DNA of 64,000 nt from Sporosarcina beigongshangi. Lineage in GTDB: Bacteria; Actinomycetota; Actinomycetes; Actinomycetales; Micrococcaceae. The stretch is taken from contig NZ_JADHDY010000010.1 in assembly GCF_016820535.1 (NCBI RefSeq), positions 96,031-160,030 on the forward strand, read 5' to 3'. Under the pieces are notes generated by a model, which saw only the letters and a program-made list of their open reading frames with translations, was not told where the DNA came from and ran no database searches. Below, one piece after another: positions 52,203 through 60,431 of the stretch. Numbering within the stretch: position 1 is the stretch's first letter; each line of letters begins with the position of its first letter. Position numbers and translations under genes: made by a program.

Positions 52203-53495
52203 ATGTCCCCCACACATATCAGCATTCGCATGTACGACGTCGGTTTCGGCGACTCCTTTCTGGTCACCCTGGTCCAGGGCTCCACTTCGTGGCGCATGCT
52301 GGTGGATTGCGGCGTCCACAGCCTGGGCAAGGCCCGGCCACTGATTGACGTGGTCCAGGCCATCATCGCCGACCTCCAAGCCGCCGCCCCGGGATCCCCG
52401 CCGACCCTCGACGTCATTGTCGCCACACATCACCACGCAGACCACATCTCCGGCTTCGCCTACGACAACTGGGAGGCCGTCCAGGTGGGTGAGGTCTGGG
52501 TGCCCTTCGTCGAAGACCCCGGTGATGAGGACGCCGTTGCCCTCAAGTCGGGGCTGGACCGGGCTGCCACCGCATTGAGCGCGCTTGCCGGCCTGGGTGC
52601 CGCCACGCACCAGCCGGGTGCCGCGCCGCTGAGGGCCCTCGGCCTGGCCGGCGCACTGGCCGTCAATTCACTGGGCAATGCGGCCGCGATGGAGCGCCTG
52701 CTGGGCCGGAACGGAAAGCACTTCCGCAACAAGCCGACGGTGCGTTTCCTGCCGTACAAGGATGCGGCGTCAAATGTGGTGGCAACGGGCCTTGAGGGCG
52801 TGGTCATCCATGTGCTGGGCCCGTCCCGGGACCCCAGTGAACTGAAACGGATGGACCCGCCGAAATCGGCCCACTGGATGACGAAGCAGCAGGCCTTCGA
52901 AGCCCGGGGTCTGCGGCCGGAGCCAGACGCTGCGGAACCCATCTTTGACGACATCTACCGCGTGGAGCCGGACGAATGCGGGGAGTATATCGGCGCCGAA
53001 ATCCTTGCCGGCCTCGACTCCCTTGACCTGGACAAGCTGCTCGACGACTCGGGCGAGCTGATGGCCGCAGCCTCCATTCTGGAGCGTTCCGTCAACAACA
53101 CCAGCGTATTTTTTGTTCTGGACGTCGCAGGGACCCGCCTGGTGTTCGTGGGCGACTCCCAGCAGGGCGCGTGGGAGCACGTCCTGAACGATCCGGCCTC
53201 CCGTGCGCTGGTCTCCAACCCCGCGTTTTACAAGGTTGGCCACCACGGCTCACACAATGCCACGCCGCGCGGCTACGTGGCCCAGGACCTCGGCCGGGCG
53301 GGCAACTACGCCATGCTTCCCTACGGCAACGTCAAACAGTGGACGGACATACCCAATGCCGCGCTGCTGGCGGCCCTGGCGGACAACAACACCGTCCTGG
53401 TCAGGGCCGACGAGCCGCAGGCAGGAAGCACGGTGGCAATCGGCCCGGGCGGGCTGTGGAGCGAGATCACGCTTTCGACGGCGACTGGCAGCTAG
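52203..53495 (+). CDS. MBL-fold hydrolase, ComEC-like
   Basis: A 430-residue metallo-beta-lactamase-fold protein. The zinc motif HHHADH is at residues 76-81. FVLDVAGTRLVFVGDSQ supplies the bridging Asp, and YKVGHHGSHNATPRG a late His, the ComEC/Rec2-type layout. Such domains hydrolyse phosphodiesters or nucleotides, sometimes DNA. A 100-residue insertion between the first and later motifs is not recognised. It starts two bases after the metallopeptidase gene and ends the operon. Confidence 0.88.
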   Translation: MSPTHISIRMYDVGFGDSFLVTLVQGSTSWRMLVDCGVHSLGKARPLIDVVQAIIADLQAAAPGSPPTLDVIVATHHHADHISGFAYDNWEAVQVGEVWVPFVEDPGDEDAVALKSGLDRAATALSALAGLGAATHQPGAAPLRALGLAGALAVNSLGNAAAMERLLGRNGKHFRNKPTVRFLPYKDAASNVVATGLEGVVIHVLGPSRDPSELKRMDPPKSAHWMTKQQAFEARGLRPEPDAAEPIFDDIYRVEPDECGEYIGAEILAGLDSLDLDKLLDDSGELMAAASILERSVNNTSVFFVLDVAGTRLVFVGDSQQGAWEHVLNDPASRALVSNPAFYKVGHHGSHNATPRGYVAQDLGRAGNYAMLPYGNVKQWTDIPNAALLAALADNNTVLVRADEPQAGSTVAIGPGGLWSEITLSTATGS

Positions 53496-53859
53496 GCGGG
53501 CCGTGCGCCGTCGTGCCTGGTTGCCGCAGACCGGACTCGGGAACAGGCCGGTGGGACGGCGCGCGGAAGCCCTTACCACATGCACTTCTTCGTTACGCGG
53601 ACTCCGTGACCCGGGTCATGGGCGTTGTCTAATCTTGTTAGACTACTGACTGGTACACCACGGGCTGTGCGGGGACCGGCCCTTCGGTGGAAAGCAACCA
53701 ACTTCCAAACCAACTGCCAATGGTGGCGGACTCACGGCGCATGGGCTTGCCTGAATCCGGCGCGTCCGGACAACGGGCGTTCAACGGCGCCGGCAGGTGC
53801 GGACGCGGTGGTTGCAACGGTATGGATGTGCGGGATCGGCCCGCCACTTGGAAGGGAAC
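53496..53859 (+). promoter_or_regulatory. gene-free upstream region with two palindromes
   Basis: This stretch of 364 bases has no credible gene. TGACCCGGGTCA (53607-53618) is a perfect 12-base palindrome, and GTCTAA-TCTTG-TTAGAC (53627-53643) a perfect 6+6 inverted repeat. They are adjacent and likely lie in the promoter of the DUF4145 gene. No -35/-10 pair is certain. Confidence 0.45.
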
Positions 53860-54789
53860 ATGATGGCTTCGCGCGTATGTGGATATTGCGGTGTCCACGC
53901 CCACTTTGCACTCAAGGGCGAGACGACCATCACGCTTGACAACGACACCCACCGGACCATCGCCTATGTCCAGGCCACGTTCTCCTGCGCCGCGTGCGGC
54001 TTCCTCAGCCTGGCGATGACCGAAGTTTATGCGGGCACGTCCGAATGGGACTATGAGCGCACGGCCGGCCACGAGGAGCGGTACTGGGAGCAGATCGGCA
54101 TCGACAAGTGCCTGCCGGAGAATGACGGACCCTCGATTTCCAACCTGCCGCTGGCCGTGGAGTCCGCGTCCGCGGAGGCTTTCAGGTGCTTCAAATCGGG
54201 CCAGTTCCGCGCCGCCATCATCATGGCGCGCAGCACGATCGAGGCCTGCGCGAAGGCCAACAACATTACGGCTGGAACATTGTTGGACAAGATCGCCGAA
54301 ATGCACGGCCGGCACATGATCCTGGCCTCCACGAAGTCTGCTGCCGAGGCGATCCGGATCATCGGCAACGACATGGCACACGGGGACCTGACGGCCTCGG
54401 TCACCTGGAGCGAGGCGCGCGACTGTGTCCAGCTCATGGAACTGATCCTGCGCGAGGTCTTCGAGCTTCCGCAGCTTGCGGCCCAGTTGCGCAGCCGCAC
54501 GGCCCGGCGCAGCGGAGCCACCGGCGACACCTCACGTGACCAGACGCCCCGTGACTGGACTCCGCCGGCCGCCATGAAGCGTTCACCGGCAGTGGACATC
54601 ACCACGAGTTCGGCCGCATCGCGACGGGCCGCCAGTCCCGCCGACGTCACCGCGCCTCCGGAAAGTCCTCCGGCAGCACCGCAGCGGAGGGTGGGCGGCG
54701 GGCGCCGGGCGGCCATCGCCCCCGTGGACGCCCTGCCCGACGCGCGGCGCATCTCCCCCAACGACAAGGTACTCTTCGCCCGCGGCTAG
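53860..54789 (+). CDS. DUF4145 protein with zinc ribbon
   Basis: A 309-residue soluble protein. The N-terminus has a zinc ribbon (CGYCGVH, then CAACGFL at about residues 43-48). Residues 100-200 form a DUF4145-type helical domain (RAAIIMARSTIEACAKANNI then GTLLDKIAEMH). DUF4145 occurs in restriction and other defence proteins, but also alone. The last 110 residues are disordered (Pro/Ser/Arg-rich). Start ATG 53860 follows a GAAGGGA site. Palindromes upstream suggest control. Function unknown. Confidence 0.8.
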   Translation: MMASRVCGYCGVHAHFALKGETTITLDNDTHRTIAYVQATFSCAACGFLSLAMTEVYAGTSEWDYERTAGHEERYWEQIGIDKCLPENDGPSISNLPLAVESASAEAFRCFKSGQFRAAIIMARSTIEACAKANNITAGTLLDKIAEMHGRHMILASTKSAAEAIRIIGNDMAHGDLTASVTWSEARDCVQLMELILREVFELPQLAAQLRSRTARRSGATGDTSRDQTPRDWTPPAAMKRSPAVDITTSSAASRRAASPADVTAPPESPPAAPQRRVGGGRRAAIAPVDALPDARRISPNDKVLFARG

Positions 54790-54808
54790 CGCCGCAAACC
54801 GGCCAGGT

Positions 54809-55039
54809 TCAGGCGCCGCCGGGGCTGCTGAGATCCATGTCCTTGAGCTTGACCAGCTTGGACCTGCTGGAAATCTGGTGGGCCGGCAACAGGCCAAGAA
54901 AGATCGGGATGCCGATGTATGAGGAGAGCACCTCGACGCCGCGACCGCCACGGACCGCCACGTAATTCTGACCGGCAATCACCAGTATGAGCACGGCAAA
55001 AGCGAGGATCGGGCCTTCGGTTCGCATAACGGCATTCAA
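54809..55039 (-). pseudogene. LysP-like amino-acid permease, C-terminal remnant
   Basis: The frame reads GPILAFAVLILVIAGQNYVA, EVLSSYIGIPIFLGLLPAHQ, and SKLVKLKDMDL, which matches the last 60-70 residues of lysine-type amino-acid permeases (about 490 residues in full). No proper start exists; the first in-frame codon is a TTG at 55039. The N-terminal part of such a gene lies at 57509-57778 on the same strand. The middle, about 300 residues, is missing. See the findings for the interpretation. Confidence 0.75.
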
Positions 55040-55092
55040 GCCGACACAGGGTACTCCAACGCTGTCCTGCTGGCTGGTTCTGCAGTGGTCGA

Positions 55093-55463
55093 TTGGATGA
55101 ACGGACGGGGCAGGCCCCGAGGTTTGTGACGGGGTTCCACCCCGCTGCTCTTGGCGCCAGCGCGATTTTCCAAAAGGATGCCTCTGCCCTGCGCAACCAA
55201 CTCTTCAGCGCCGTTGCTGCGATAGCGGTCCTGGTCGTCACCTCTTTGGGAGTTGCGATCATTTATGCCCGGTCGGACTCACAGAAATATTTGGCAGCTA
55301 CATCCACGGTTGGCAGTCTTGGCGAGTGAACGCCCGGCTGTTGGCCGTTGAGGCTGCCGCGGCCATCGCAGTCGTCATCGCACCCCTCAGTATCAGCTTC
55401 ACCTTGCTCGCACTTCGAGGCTGCAATAACTCGCTCATTCACTCACACGCAGCGGACGCCTGA
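55093..55463 (+). pseudogene. bacteriocin-type ABC permease, C-terminal remnant
   Basis: One frame carries a membrane segment (AAIAVLVVTSLGVAIIYARS). Another carries EIFGSYIHGWQSWRVNARLL then a second membrane segment AVEAAAAIAVVIAPLSISFT. The two join around 55285 through a frameshift and give the C-terminal end of a permease of the lactococcin-972 exporter group (the ..IHGWxxWR.. turn before the last helix). The N-terminal several hundred residues are absent. The ATPase remnant follows in the same direction. Confidence 0.55.
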
Positions 55464-55475
55464 TGGAACCCAAAG

Positions 55476-55900
55476 ATGATCACAACCCACGGAATCACCA
55501 AGACCATTGGTCACCATATGCTCTGGAACGATCTTGAGACCACCATCAACAAAGGTGAAATGATGGCAGTCCGCAGCCGGAGCGGATCCGGCAAGTCCAC
55601 ACTCCTGAACTGCCTCGGCCTGCTGGAGCCACTCACCGCAGTAGGCATCATCGTCGGCAGCGCCGCACCTTCCGACGCGACACCCTCGGCTACCTGCTCC
55701 AGAACAGTGCCCTCATTGAAAACGGCAGCATCCAGGCCAACCTGGACGTGGCCGGCGGATCCATCCGGAATCTGAACCGCACACAATGGCAGGCCGCCTG
55801 CCAGCAAGCGCTGCAACATGTAGGACCAGAAGGACGAGCCAAGGACCCTGTCTACGAACTCAGCGGTGGCGAACTGGATGGGGTGTCGTATTGCAAGTAG
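55476..55900 (+). pseudogene. lactococcin-972-type ABC ATPase remnant
   Basis: Frame 1 starts MITTHGITKTIGHHMLWNDL and has a Walker A SRSGSGKSTLLNCLGLLEP (first Gly replaced by Ser). After about 55650 the frame changes: RRDTLGYLLQNSALIENGSI follows and continues to VYELSGGELDG, where the protein stops right after the ABC signature. Walker B and switch parts are missing. The LGYLLQNSALIEN piece is diagnostic of bacteriocin exporters of the lactococcin-972 group. Frameshift and truncation make it non-functional. Confidence 0.65.
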
Positions 55901-55960
55901 GTTCGTGCCATGAGGGATTTACTGTGAGGGGATCGACGGAACGGAGGCCGTTGCCATGAT

Positions 55961-56467
55961 GTGCCAAACCGGGGTCAGGGAGAGTTGGAGGCGCAGGCTG
56001 CCTACCACCAGTTCTTTCTGGCCCCGCTTGACACCACCCCGGTCTACGACGGACGGGACACCGGCCCGGTGGCCGGCGTCGTCGAGGGCGGCACGGCCCT
56101 CATCGTGTACACAGGCTGCACCGATGGAACCCTTCATCTGACGACCTCCCTGGAGGATGCGTCTCCTCCGGCGGATGGCTCGTGGGAGGCGCAGGAGTCA
56201 GTGAGCATCGCCATCGACACTCCCCTCTATATTTGGGGACCCACTGTTGACTTCCCCCGACGAGATGATGGCGGTCCATGGGTCCTGGAACCCAGAAAAC
56301 CCGGACCGCACCGGGTCCGGGTCAGTGCCCGGGGCCGTGGTGATGACTACGGCGAATACAGGCTCGCTTCACTCCCAGTTGAGCACTACCTGATCCAGCT
56401 CTGGCCCGAGGCCAGCCTGCGCCCACGCGAGACGATGCGGGACGACGGCTTCGGCATCGGCGCATAA
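55961..56467 (+). CDS. uncharacterised 168-aa protein
   Basis: A soluble protein starting at GTG 55961, with a GGAGGCC site 13 bases before. It reads AYHQFFLAPLDTTPVYDGRD, IVYTGCTDGTLHLTTSLEDA, HRVRVSARGRGDDYGEY and a C-terminal PVEHYLIQLWPEA. The RVRVSARGR...LIQLWPE pattern is familiar from small proteins of unknown function in Actinobacteria, some next to toxins, but I cannot name a family. It lies in the inserted, lower-GC segment between permease halves. No neighbour gives a role. Confidence 0.6.
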   Translation: MPNRGQGELEAQAAYHQFFLAPLDTTPVYDGRDTGPVAGVVEGGTALIVYTGCTDGTLHLTTSLEDASPPADGSWEAQESVSIAIDTPLYIWGPTVDFPRRDDGGPWVLEPRKPGPHRVRVSARGRGDDYGEYRLASLPVEHYLIQLWPEASLRPRETMRDDGFGIGA

Positions 56468-56676
56468 CCCCAAGACGCGCTCTTCTTGGTCTGTCACTTA
56501 TCGAACGCACTACGGGACGGTCCAGCATAGATGGAGATCTCCCACTTTCCGAAGGTTATGCTCGCTCTCGGACGCTAGTTGAGTTTCCCAAAGTCTCCGG
56601 CAGCATCGGAAGGAACTCCAACGGCCATGTCAGCCGCTGACCTGCTGCTTTGCCAATGGTGACCTCTGAAGTGTCC

Positions 56677-56693
56677 GTATAGGGTGTACGGTG
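56677..56693. repeat. short inverted repeat upstream of the recombinase
   Basis: CCGTA and TACGG flank seven bases about 40 bases before the recombinase start. Serine resolvases bind inverted-repeat subsites near their own gene, so this may be part of a res site. Only one subsite is visible. Confidence 0.35.
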
Positions 56694-56730
56694 AACTGTC
56701 CCGCGATCCCTAAGTGACACACTGATCTAC

Positions 56731-57328
56731 ATGTCTAAGATCATGGTCGGTTTCGCGCGTGTCCACGGACGAGCAAGACCTCACCGCCCAGCGAGATGCC
56801 CCGGCATCCCTCGGCGTTGAACCCGAATGCGTCTATGCTGACCGTGGCTTTAGCGGCAAGAACAAGAACCGCACCGGACTTCGCGAAGCCCCTGCCGCCT
56901 GCCGGACACGAGATGCCTTCGTCGTAACCAAGCTCGACCACTTGGCCCGGTCAGTCCGAGACGCCCACGAGACAGCCGGCGACCTCGCCGGCCGTGAAAT
57001 TAAACTCAGCGTCAGCAGCTGCATTCATGACGCCGGCGACCCCATGGGCAAACTGCTGTTCAACGTCTTGGCAACGATCGCCGAGATCGAAGCCGACCTC
57101 ATCAGCATGCGCACACGCGAAGGCATGAAAGTCGCCACGGCCAACAGCCGGCTCCGGGGTAAGCAGCCAAGTCCAACCGTGAAACAGGAAGCACACCTCC
57201 TCGGACTGAACGACCCCGGCAAACACACCATGGCCGGAATGGCAGAACTAGTCTCCATGAGCCGATCCACCATCTACCGGGCCGTTGACCGGGGGCAACG
57301 CAAGAAAACCGGCACAATCACTGCATGA
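56731..57328 (+). pseudogene. serine recombinase (resolvase), frameshifted
   Basis: From ATG 56731 the reading is MSKIMVGFAR, then the frame is lost. The continuation is in another frame from 56759 as VSTDEQDLTAQRDAPASLG, containing the catalytic serine region. Together they make a normal small resolvase: DRGFSGKNKNRTG, TKLDHLARSVRDAHETAGDL, DPMGKLLFNVLATIAEIEAD, ISMRTREGMKVA and a C-terminal HTH (MAELVSMSRSTIYRAV). About 195 residues in full. A one-base shift near 56750 splits the first strand from the rest. It could be translated only from an internal GTG without beta-strand 1, so it is probably inactive. Confidence 0.7.
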
Positions 57329-57372
57329 CCTCTTCCGGTCACCACCAAAAGATGACGGGCGGCTCTCACCGT

Positions 57373-57416
57373 TGCCCGACACCGCGTAAAATTCGCGTCG
57401 GGCATTTCGCCTTTTT
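57373..57416 (+). terminator. rho-independent terminator after the recombinase
   Basis: Arms TGCCCGAC and GTCGGGCA, with inner GCG/CGC pairing, are followed within seven bases by a CTTTTTC tract. It lies 45 bases after the recombinase stop. Confidence 0.75.
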
Positions 57417-57508
57417 CACAGGCCCTATCCACGCCAGGACCGACACCGGGACGTCATTAGCGTGAATTTCCGTGCGATCCTCTTCAGCCCCACCTTGATG
57501 AGGGAGGG

Positions 57509-57778
57509 TCAGAATTCGTTCACCCCGAACGCCTTGGCCGAGTGTGCATTCACGCCCGTCAGCAGGAGGAGGAATGCGCCCGCCCAGACCAAGCCGGGCA
57601 CGCCGGGGAGCTAAAAGTCCATGATGATGCCGGCGGCCACGAGTTCCGCAGCCACGGTGATGGCCCAGTTAAACCAGTAGTTCGAGCCGATGGCGAAACC
57701 GAACGACGGCGATACAAAGCGAGTTGCATAGGTCTGGACGGATCCGGCGATGGGGATCTTGGCGGACATCTCCCCCAG
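57509..57778 (-). pseudogene. LysP-like amino-acid permease, N-terminal-side remnant
   Basis: The minus strand reads LGEMSAKIPIAGSVQTYATR, then FVSPSFGFAIGSNYWFNWAI and TVAAELVAAGIIMDF, a TAG stop at 57611-57613, and LPGVPGLVWAGAFLLLLTGV up to a TGA at 57509. This is residues of roughly 60-150 of a LysP-type permease. The TAG stands where Trp is usual. The frame is closed upstream by another TAG, and the first membrane segment is missing. It is one end of the gene whose other end is at 54809-55039. Confidence 0.75.
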
Positions 57779-58010
57779 CTACCGCACCGTTCGCAGGCCC
57801 GTCCGGGCGCTTGGGTGTGGCGGTAGTTGGCGCGGACAGTTCCAAGGACCTGGCCGGTTCTGGTATTGCTGACTTCATGGCAGGTGGTGCCGCCGTTTCC
57901 GCGGTGTCTTCGGCACAACGGGGGCAAGCTGGCATACAACCCGCCATTATGTCGGTCGGTAGCCACAACATAGAAGTCAGTGTCATGCATCACTCGATTC
58001 GGTCGAACTA
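57779..58010. other. intergenic region, possible decayed permease 5' end
   Basis: No intact gene is seen. A minus-strand frame from ATG 57878 (MKSAIPEPARSLELSAP) could be the disordered N-terminus of the broken permease gene, out of frame with its remainder, but this is not certain. Confidence 0.35.
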
Positions 58011-58553
58011 ATGGATGTTTGCCATGATCATTCGGTGCCTAGTGAACGAAATGCATTGATCCGTAGTCTCAAACTCCCGCTGGCGGCTGCCGCCGCAGTG
58101 CTGGCGATCGCCCTCGCGGGCTGCTCCCCCGCCGCCACCGGTGTCGCCGCCGGAGCTTCCCTGCCGACGGCCGCCGAGCCAGCCGCCGCCGCCGACGCAG
58201 CTGTTGTTGAACCGGTTGCCGCCACGGGCGCCCCCGGCGAACCGGCCGAACACCTGGTCACGGTCCAGGTCACGGGCAAACACCCGCGGGCCATGGTGAA
58301 AACCGTGGTCACCACCGCATCGGGCAAGGAATCCGGCGGACCCATGCAGGAGCAGAAGCTGCCCTACACGCATGAGCTGACCATCGTTGAGGGCCAGGCG
58401 TTCACCAAGATCCTGGTCGTTGCAAAGTATTCCGATGGCGCCTCGGGCACGCTCAGCTGCTCGATCACGGTGGACGGAGAAGAAGCCTCCGCCGCGTCCG
58501 CCACGGAGCGCAAGCCCGCCACCTGCCAGTTCCTCCGCCCGGCCGGCAAATAG
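58011..58553 (+). CDS. MmpS-like lipoprotein
   Basis: A 180-residue lipoprotein. The lipobox LAGC puts the lipidated Cys at residue 38 when ATG 58011 is used; starts at GTG 58035 or TTG 58056 would give a more usual signal length. The mature part after an Ala/Pro linker follows the MmpS pattern: LVTVQVTGKHPRAMVKTVVT, LPYTHELTIVEGQAFTKILV and GTLSCSITVDGEE. In mycobacteria MmpS proteins partner MmpL transporters, but no MmpL gene is here. Probably extracytoplasmic. Confidence 0.8.
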   Translation: MDVCHDHSVPSERNALIRSLKLPLAAAAAVLAIALAGCSPAATGVAAGASLPTAAEPAAAADAAVVEPVAATGAPGEPAEHLVTVQVTGKHPRAMVKTVVTTASGKESGGPMQEQKLPYTHELTIVEGQAFTKILVVAKYSDGASGTLSCSITVDGEEASAASATERKPATCQFLRPAGK

Positions 58554-58597
58554 CCCAGGCCGCCGATCGCCGCCCAGGCGGGAACGCCGTCGGGGGG

Positions 58598-59677
58598 CTA
58601 CTGCTGGATCGGTGCCCGATGGTACTGCTGCGGCGCGTAGTCGATGTCCGCACCGAGGGTTGCGGCGGCACGGAGCGGGAGGTTGGGGTCCCGGAGCAGG
58701 GCGCGGCCCATCATGACCACATCGGCCAATCCGGTTGCCACAATCTGTTCCGCCTGCCGCGGCTCCTCTATGAGTCCGACGGCGATGCTAGGGATGTGTG
58801 CACGGGTGCGGACGGAGGTGGCGAACGGGACCTGGTAGCCGGGCCCGACAGTGATGCGGGCCGGAACGTTCCCTCCGGAGGACACATCGGCCATGTCGGC
58901 GCCGTGTTCCCGTGCCCAGCCCGCCACAATGGCGGTGTCCCCAGGCGTCCATCCGCCTTCCACCCAGTCTGTCGCTGAGAACCGGACCAGCAGCGGGACC
59001 TCCGGGCCTGCTTCGGCCCGGACGGCGTCGATGGTCTCCAGCAGCGCCCGCGCCCGGTTTTCCAGGCTCCCGCCATAGCCGTCGCTGCGCCGGTTGGACA
59101 GCGGCGAGAGAAACTCGTGCAGTAGGTAGCCGTGGGCGGCGTGGATTTCAATGAGGTCAAAGCCGGCGTCGAGGGCACGGCGGGCGGCTGCGGCAAAGGC
59201 CGCGGACACTGCCCTGATGTCAGCCGCCGGCATTTCCCGCGGCTCGGCATACCCCGGATAGGCGACGGGGCTCGGCGCAACGGTGGGCCAGCCGCCGTCG
59301 GCCATGGGAACAGTGCCGGTCCGCTCATCCCAGGGCCGAAAGGTGGAGGCCTTCCGGCCGGCGTGGGCCAGCTGGATCCCGGCGGCGGCGCCCTGGCTGT
59401 GGATGAACTCCACGATGCCGGCAAAGGCAAGGCGCTGTGAGTCGTTCCAGATTCCAAGGTCCTGCGGGGAGATCCGCCCTTCCGGCACCACCGCCGTGGC
59501 CTCGGCGAATACGGCACCGGCGCCGCCCCGGGCGAGTCCGCCCAGGTGGACCAGATGCCAGTCGGAGGGCATGCCGTCCTGGTTTTCGGCGGAGTACTGG
59601 CACATGGGCGACACCCACAGGCGGTTTCGGACAGTGGTGCCGCGAATCGTGATGGGTGTAAAGAGTGCAGGCTGCAT
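58598..59677 (-). CDS. old yellow enzyme, NADH:flavin oxidoreductase
   Basis: A 359-residue FMN-dependent ene-reductase of the YqjM/OYE class. The N-terminus QPALFTPITIRGTTVRNRLW leads to WVSPMCQYSAENQDG with the YqjM-type Cys near residue 26 and Tyr, WHLVHLGGLARGGAG, then QLAHAGRKAS. The substrate-binding His pair lies in IEIHAAHGYLLHEFLSPLSN, and the phosphate site near LADVVMMGRALLRDPNLPLR. Reduces alkenes conjugated to carbonyl or nitro groups. The start is ATG 59677, with a GGGAAA site. Divergent from the DinB gene. Confidence 0.95.
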   Translation of the reverse strand: MQPALFTPITIRGTTVRNRLWVSPMCQYSAENQDGMPSDWHLVHLGGLARGGAGAVFAEATAVVPEGRISPQDLGIWNDSQRLAFAGIVEFIHSQGAAAGIQLAHAGRKASTFRPWDERTGTVPMADGGWPTVAPSPVAYPGYAEPREMPAADIRAVSAAFAAAARRALDAGFDLIEIHAAHGYLLHEFLSPLSNRRSDGYGGSLENRARALLETIDAVRAEAGPEVPLLVRFSATDWVEGGWTPGDTAIVAGWAREHGADMADVSSGGNVPARITVGPGYQVPFATSVRTRAHIPSIAVGLIEEPRQAEQIVATGLADVVMMGRALLRDPNLPLRAAATLGADIDYAPQQYHRAPIQQ

Positions 59678-59800
59678 GGGTTTCCCGTCGTGTCTGTTTT
59701 CAAGGTAACGCGTCCGGGCGGCTGCGGATTCCCGGCCCCGGGATCCGGCCTTGTGTGGCAGGCCTATCGGCTGGAGGGCGCCGCCGGATAGGCTTCCCGC

Positions 59801-60385
59801 ATGACTGAAACGGACATGAAAACCACCCTGAAACGCTACCTTGACGTCGCCCTGGACGCACTGCTGTGGAAACTGGAGGGCCTGGATGAGTACGATGCCC
59901 GCCGCCCCCTCACACCCACGGGCACCAACCTGCTGGGTCTGGTGAAGCATGTGGCCATCACCCAGGCCGGGTACTTTGGCGAGGTTTTTGGCCGGCAGTC
60001 GAGCCTGGTTCCGCCTTTCGAAGAGGACGACGGCGAGGACAACTGGGACATGTGGGCGGCCGCCGATGAGTCGGTTGCGTCCGTGACGGCCTTCGCCGGC
60101 CAGGTGCGCGAAGACACCGCGGCCACGCTCGAGGCACTGCCGCTGGACGCCCGCGGCCGCGTCCCGTGGTGGATGCCGGGACGGCAGGACGTCACGCTGC
60201 ACCAGATCCTGGTCCACATGATTGCCGAGGCGCACCGGCACGCCGGGCATGCAGACATCCTCCGTGAGCAGGTCGACGGATCCGCCGGGCTGGTCAGTGG
60301 CAACGAGAACCTCCCTCCCCGGGACGGGGCTTGGTGGGCACAGTACCGGGAGCAGTTGGAGCAGGTGGCCCGCGGCGCAAGGTAG
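59801..60385 (+). CDS. DinB/DUF664 family protein, second
   Basis: A 194-residue four-helix-bundle protein. Family pieces: LKRYLDVALDALLWKLEGLD, the metal His in LLGLVKHVAITQAGYFGE near residue 50, and LVHMIAEAHRHAGHADILRE near residue 150 with the HxxxH pair. The pattern matches DUF664 proteins that bind zinc or nickel. It resembles the protein at 48431-48991 only in fold and motif, not in detail. Single gene. Reaction unknown. Confidence 0.9.
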   Translation: MTETDMKTTLKRYLDVALDALLWKLEGLDEYDARRPLTPTGTNLLGLVKHVAITQAGYFGEVFGRQSSLVPPFEEDDGEDNWDMWAAADESVASVTAFAGQVREDTAATLEALPLDARGRVPWWMPGRQDVTLHQILVHMIAEAHRHAGHADILREQVDGSAGLVSGNENLPPRDGAWWAQYREQLEQVARGAR

Positions 60386-60431
60386 CCGCACCTTCCGCCC
60401 ATGTGTTCGACAAGACGGCAGGCAGAAACCG

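Noticed and set aside
28272..53495. Contractile injection system or type VI secretion locus
   Set aside because: DUF2235 and large proteins suggest it, but no sheath, tube, baseplate, spike or AAA ATPase gene was seen.
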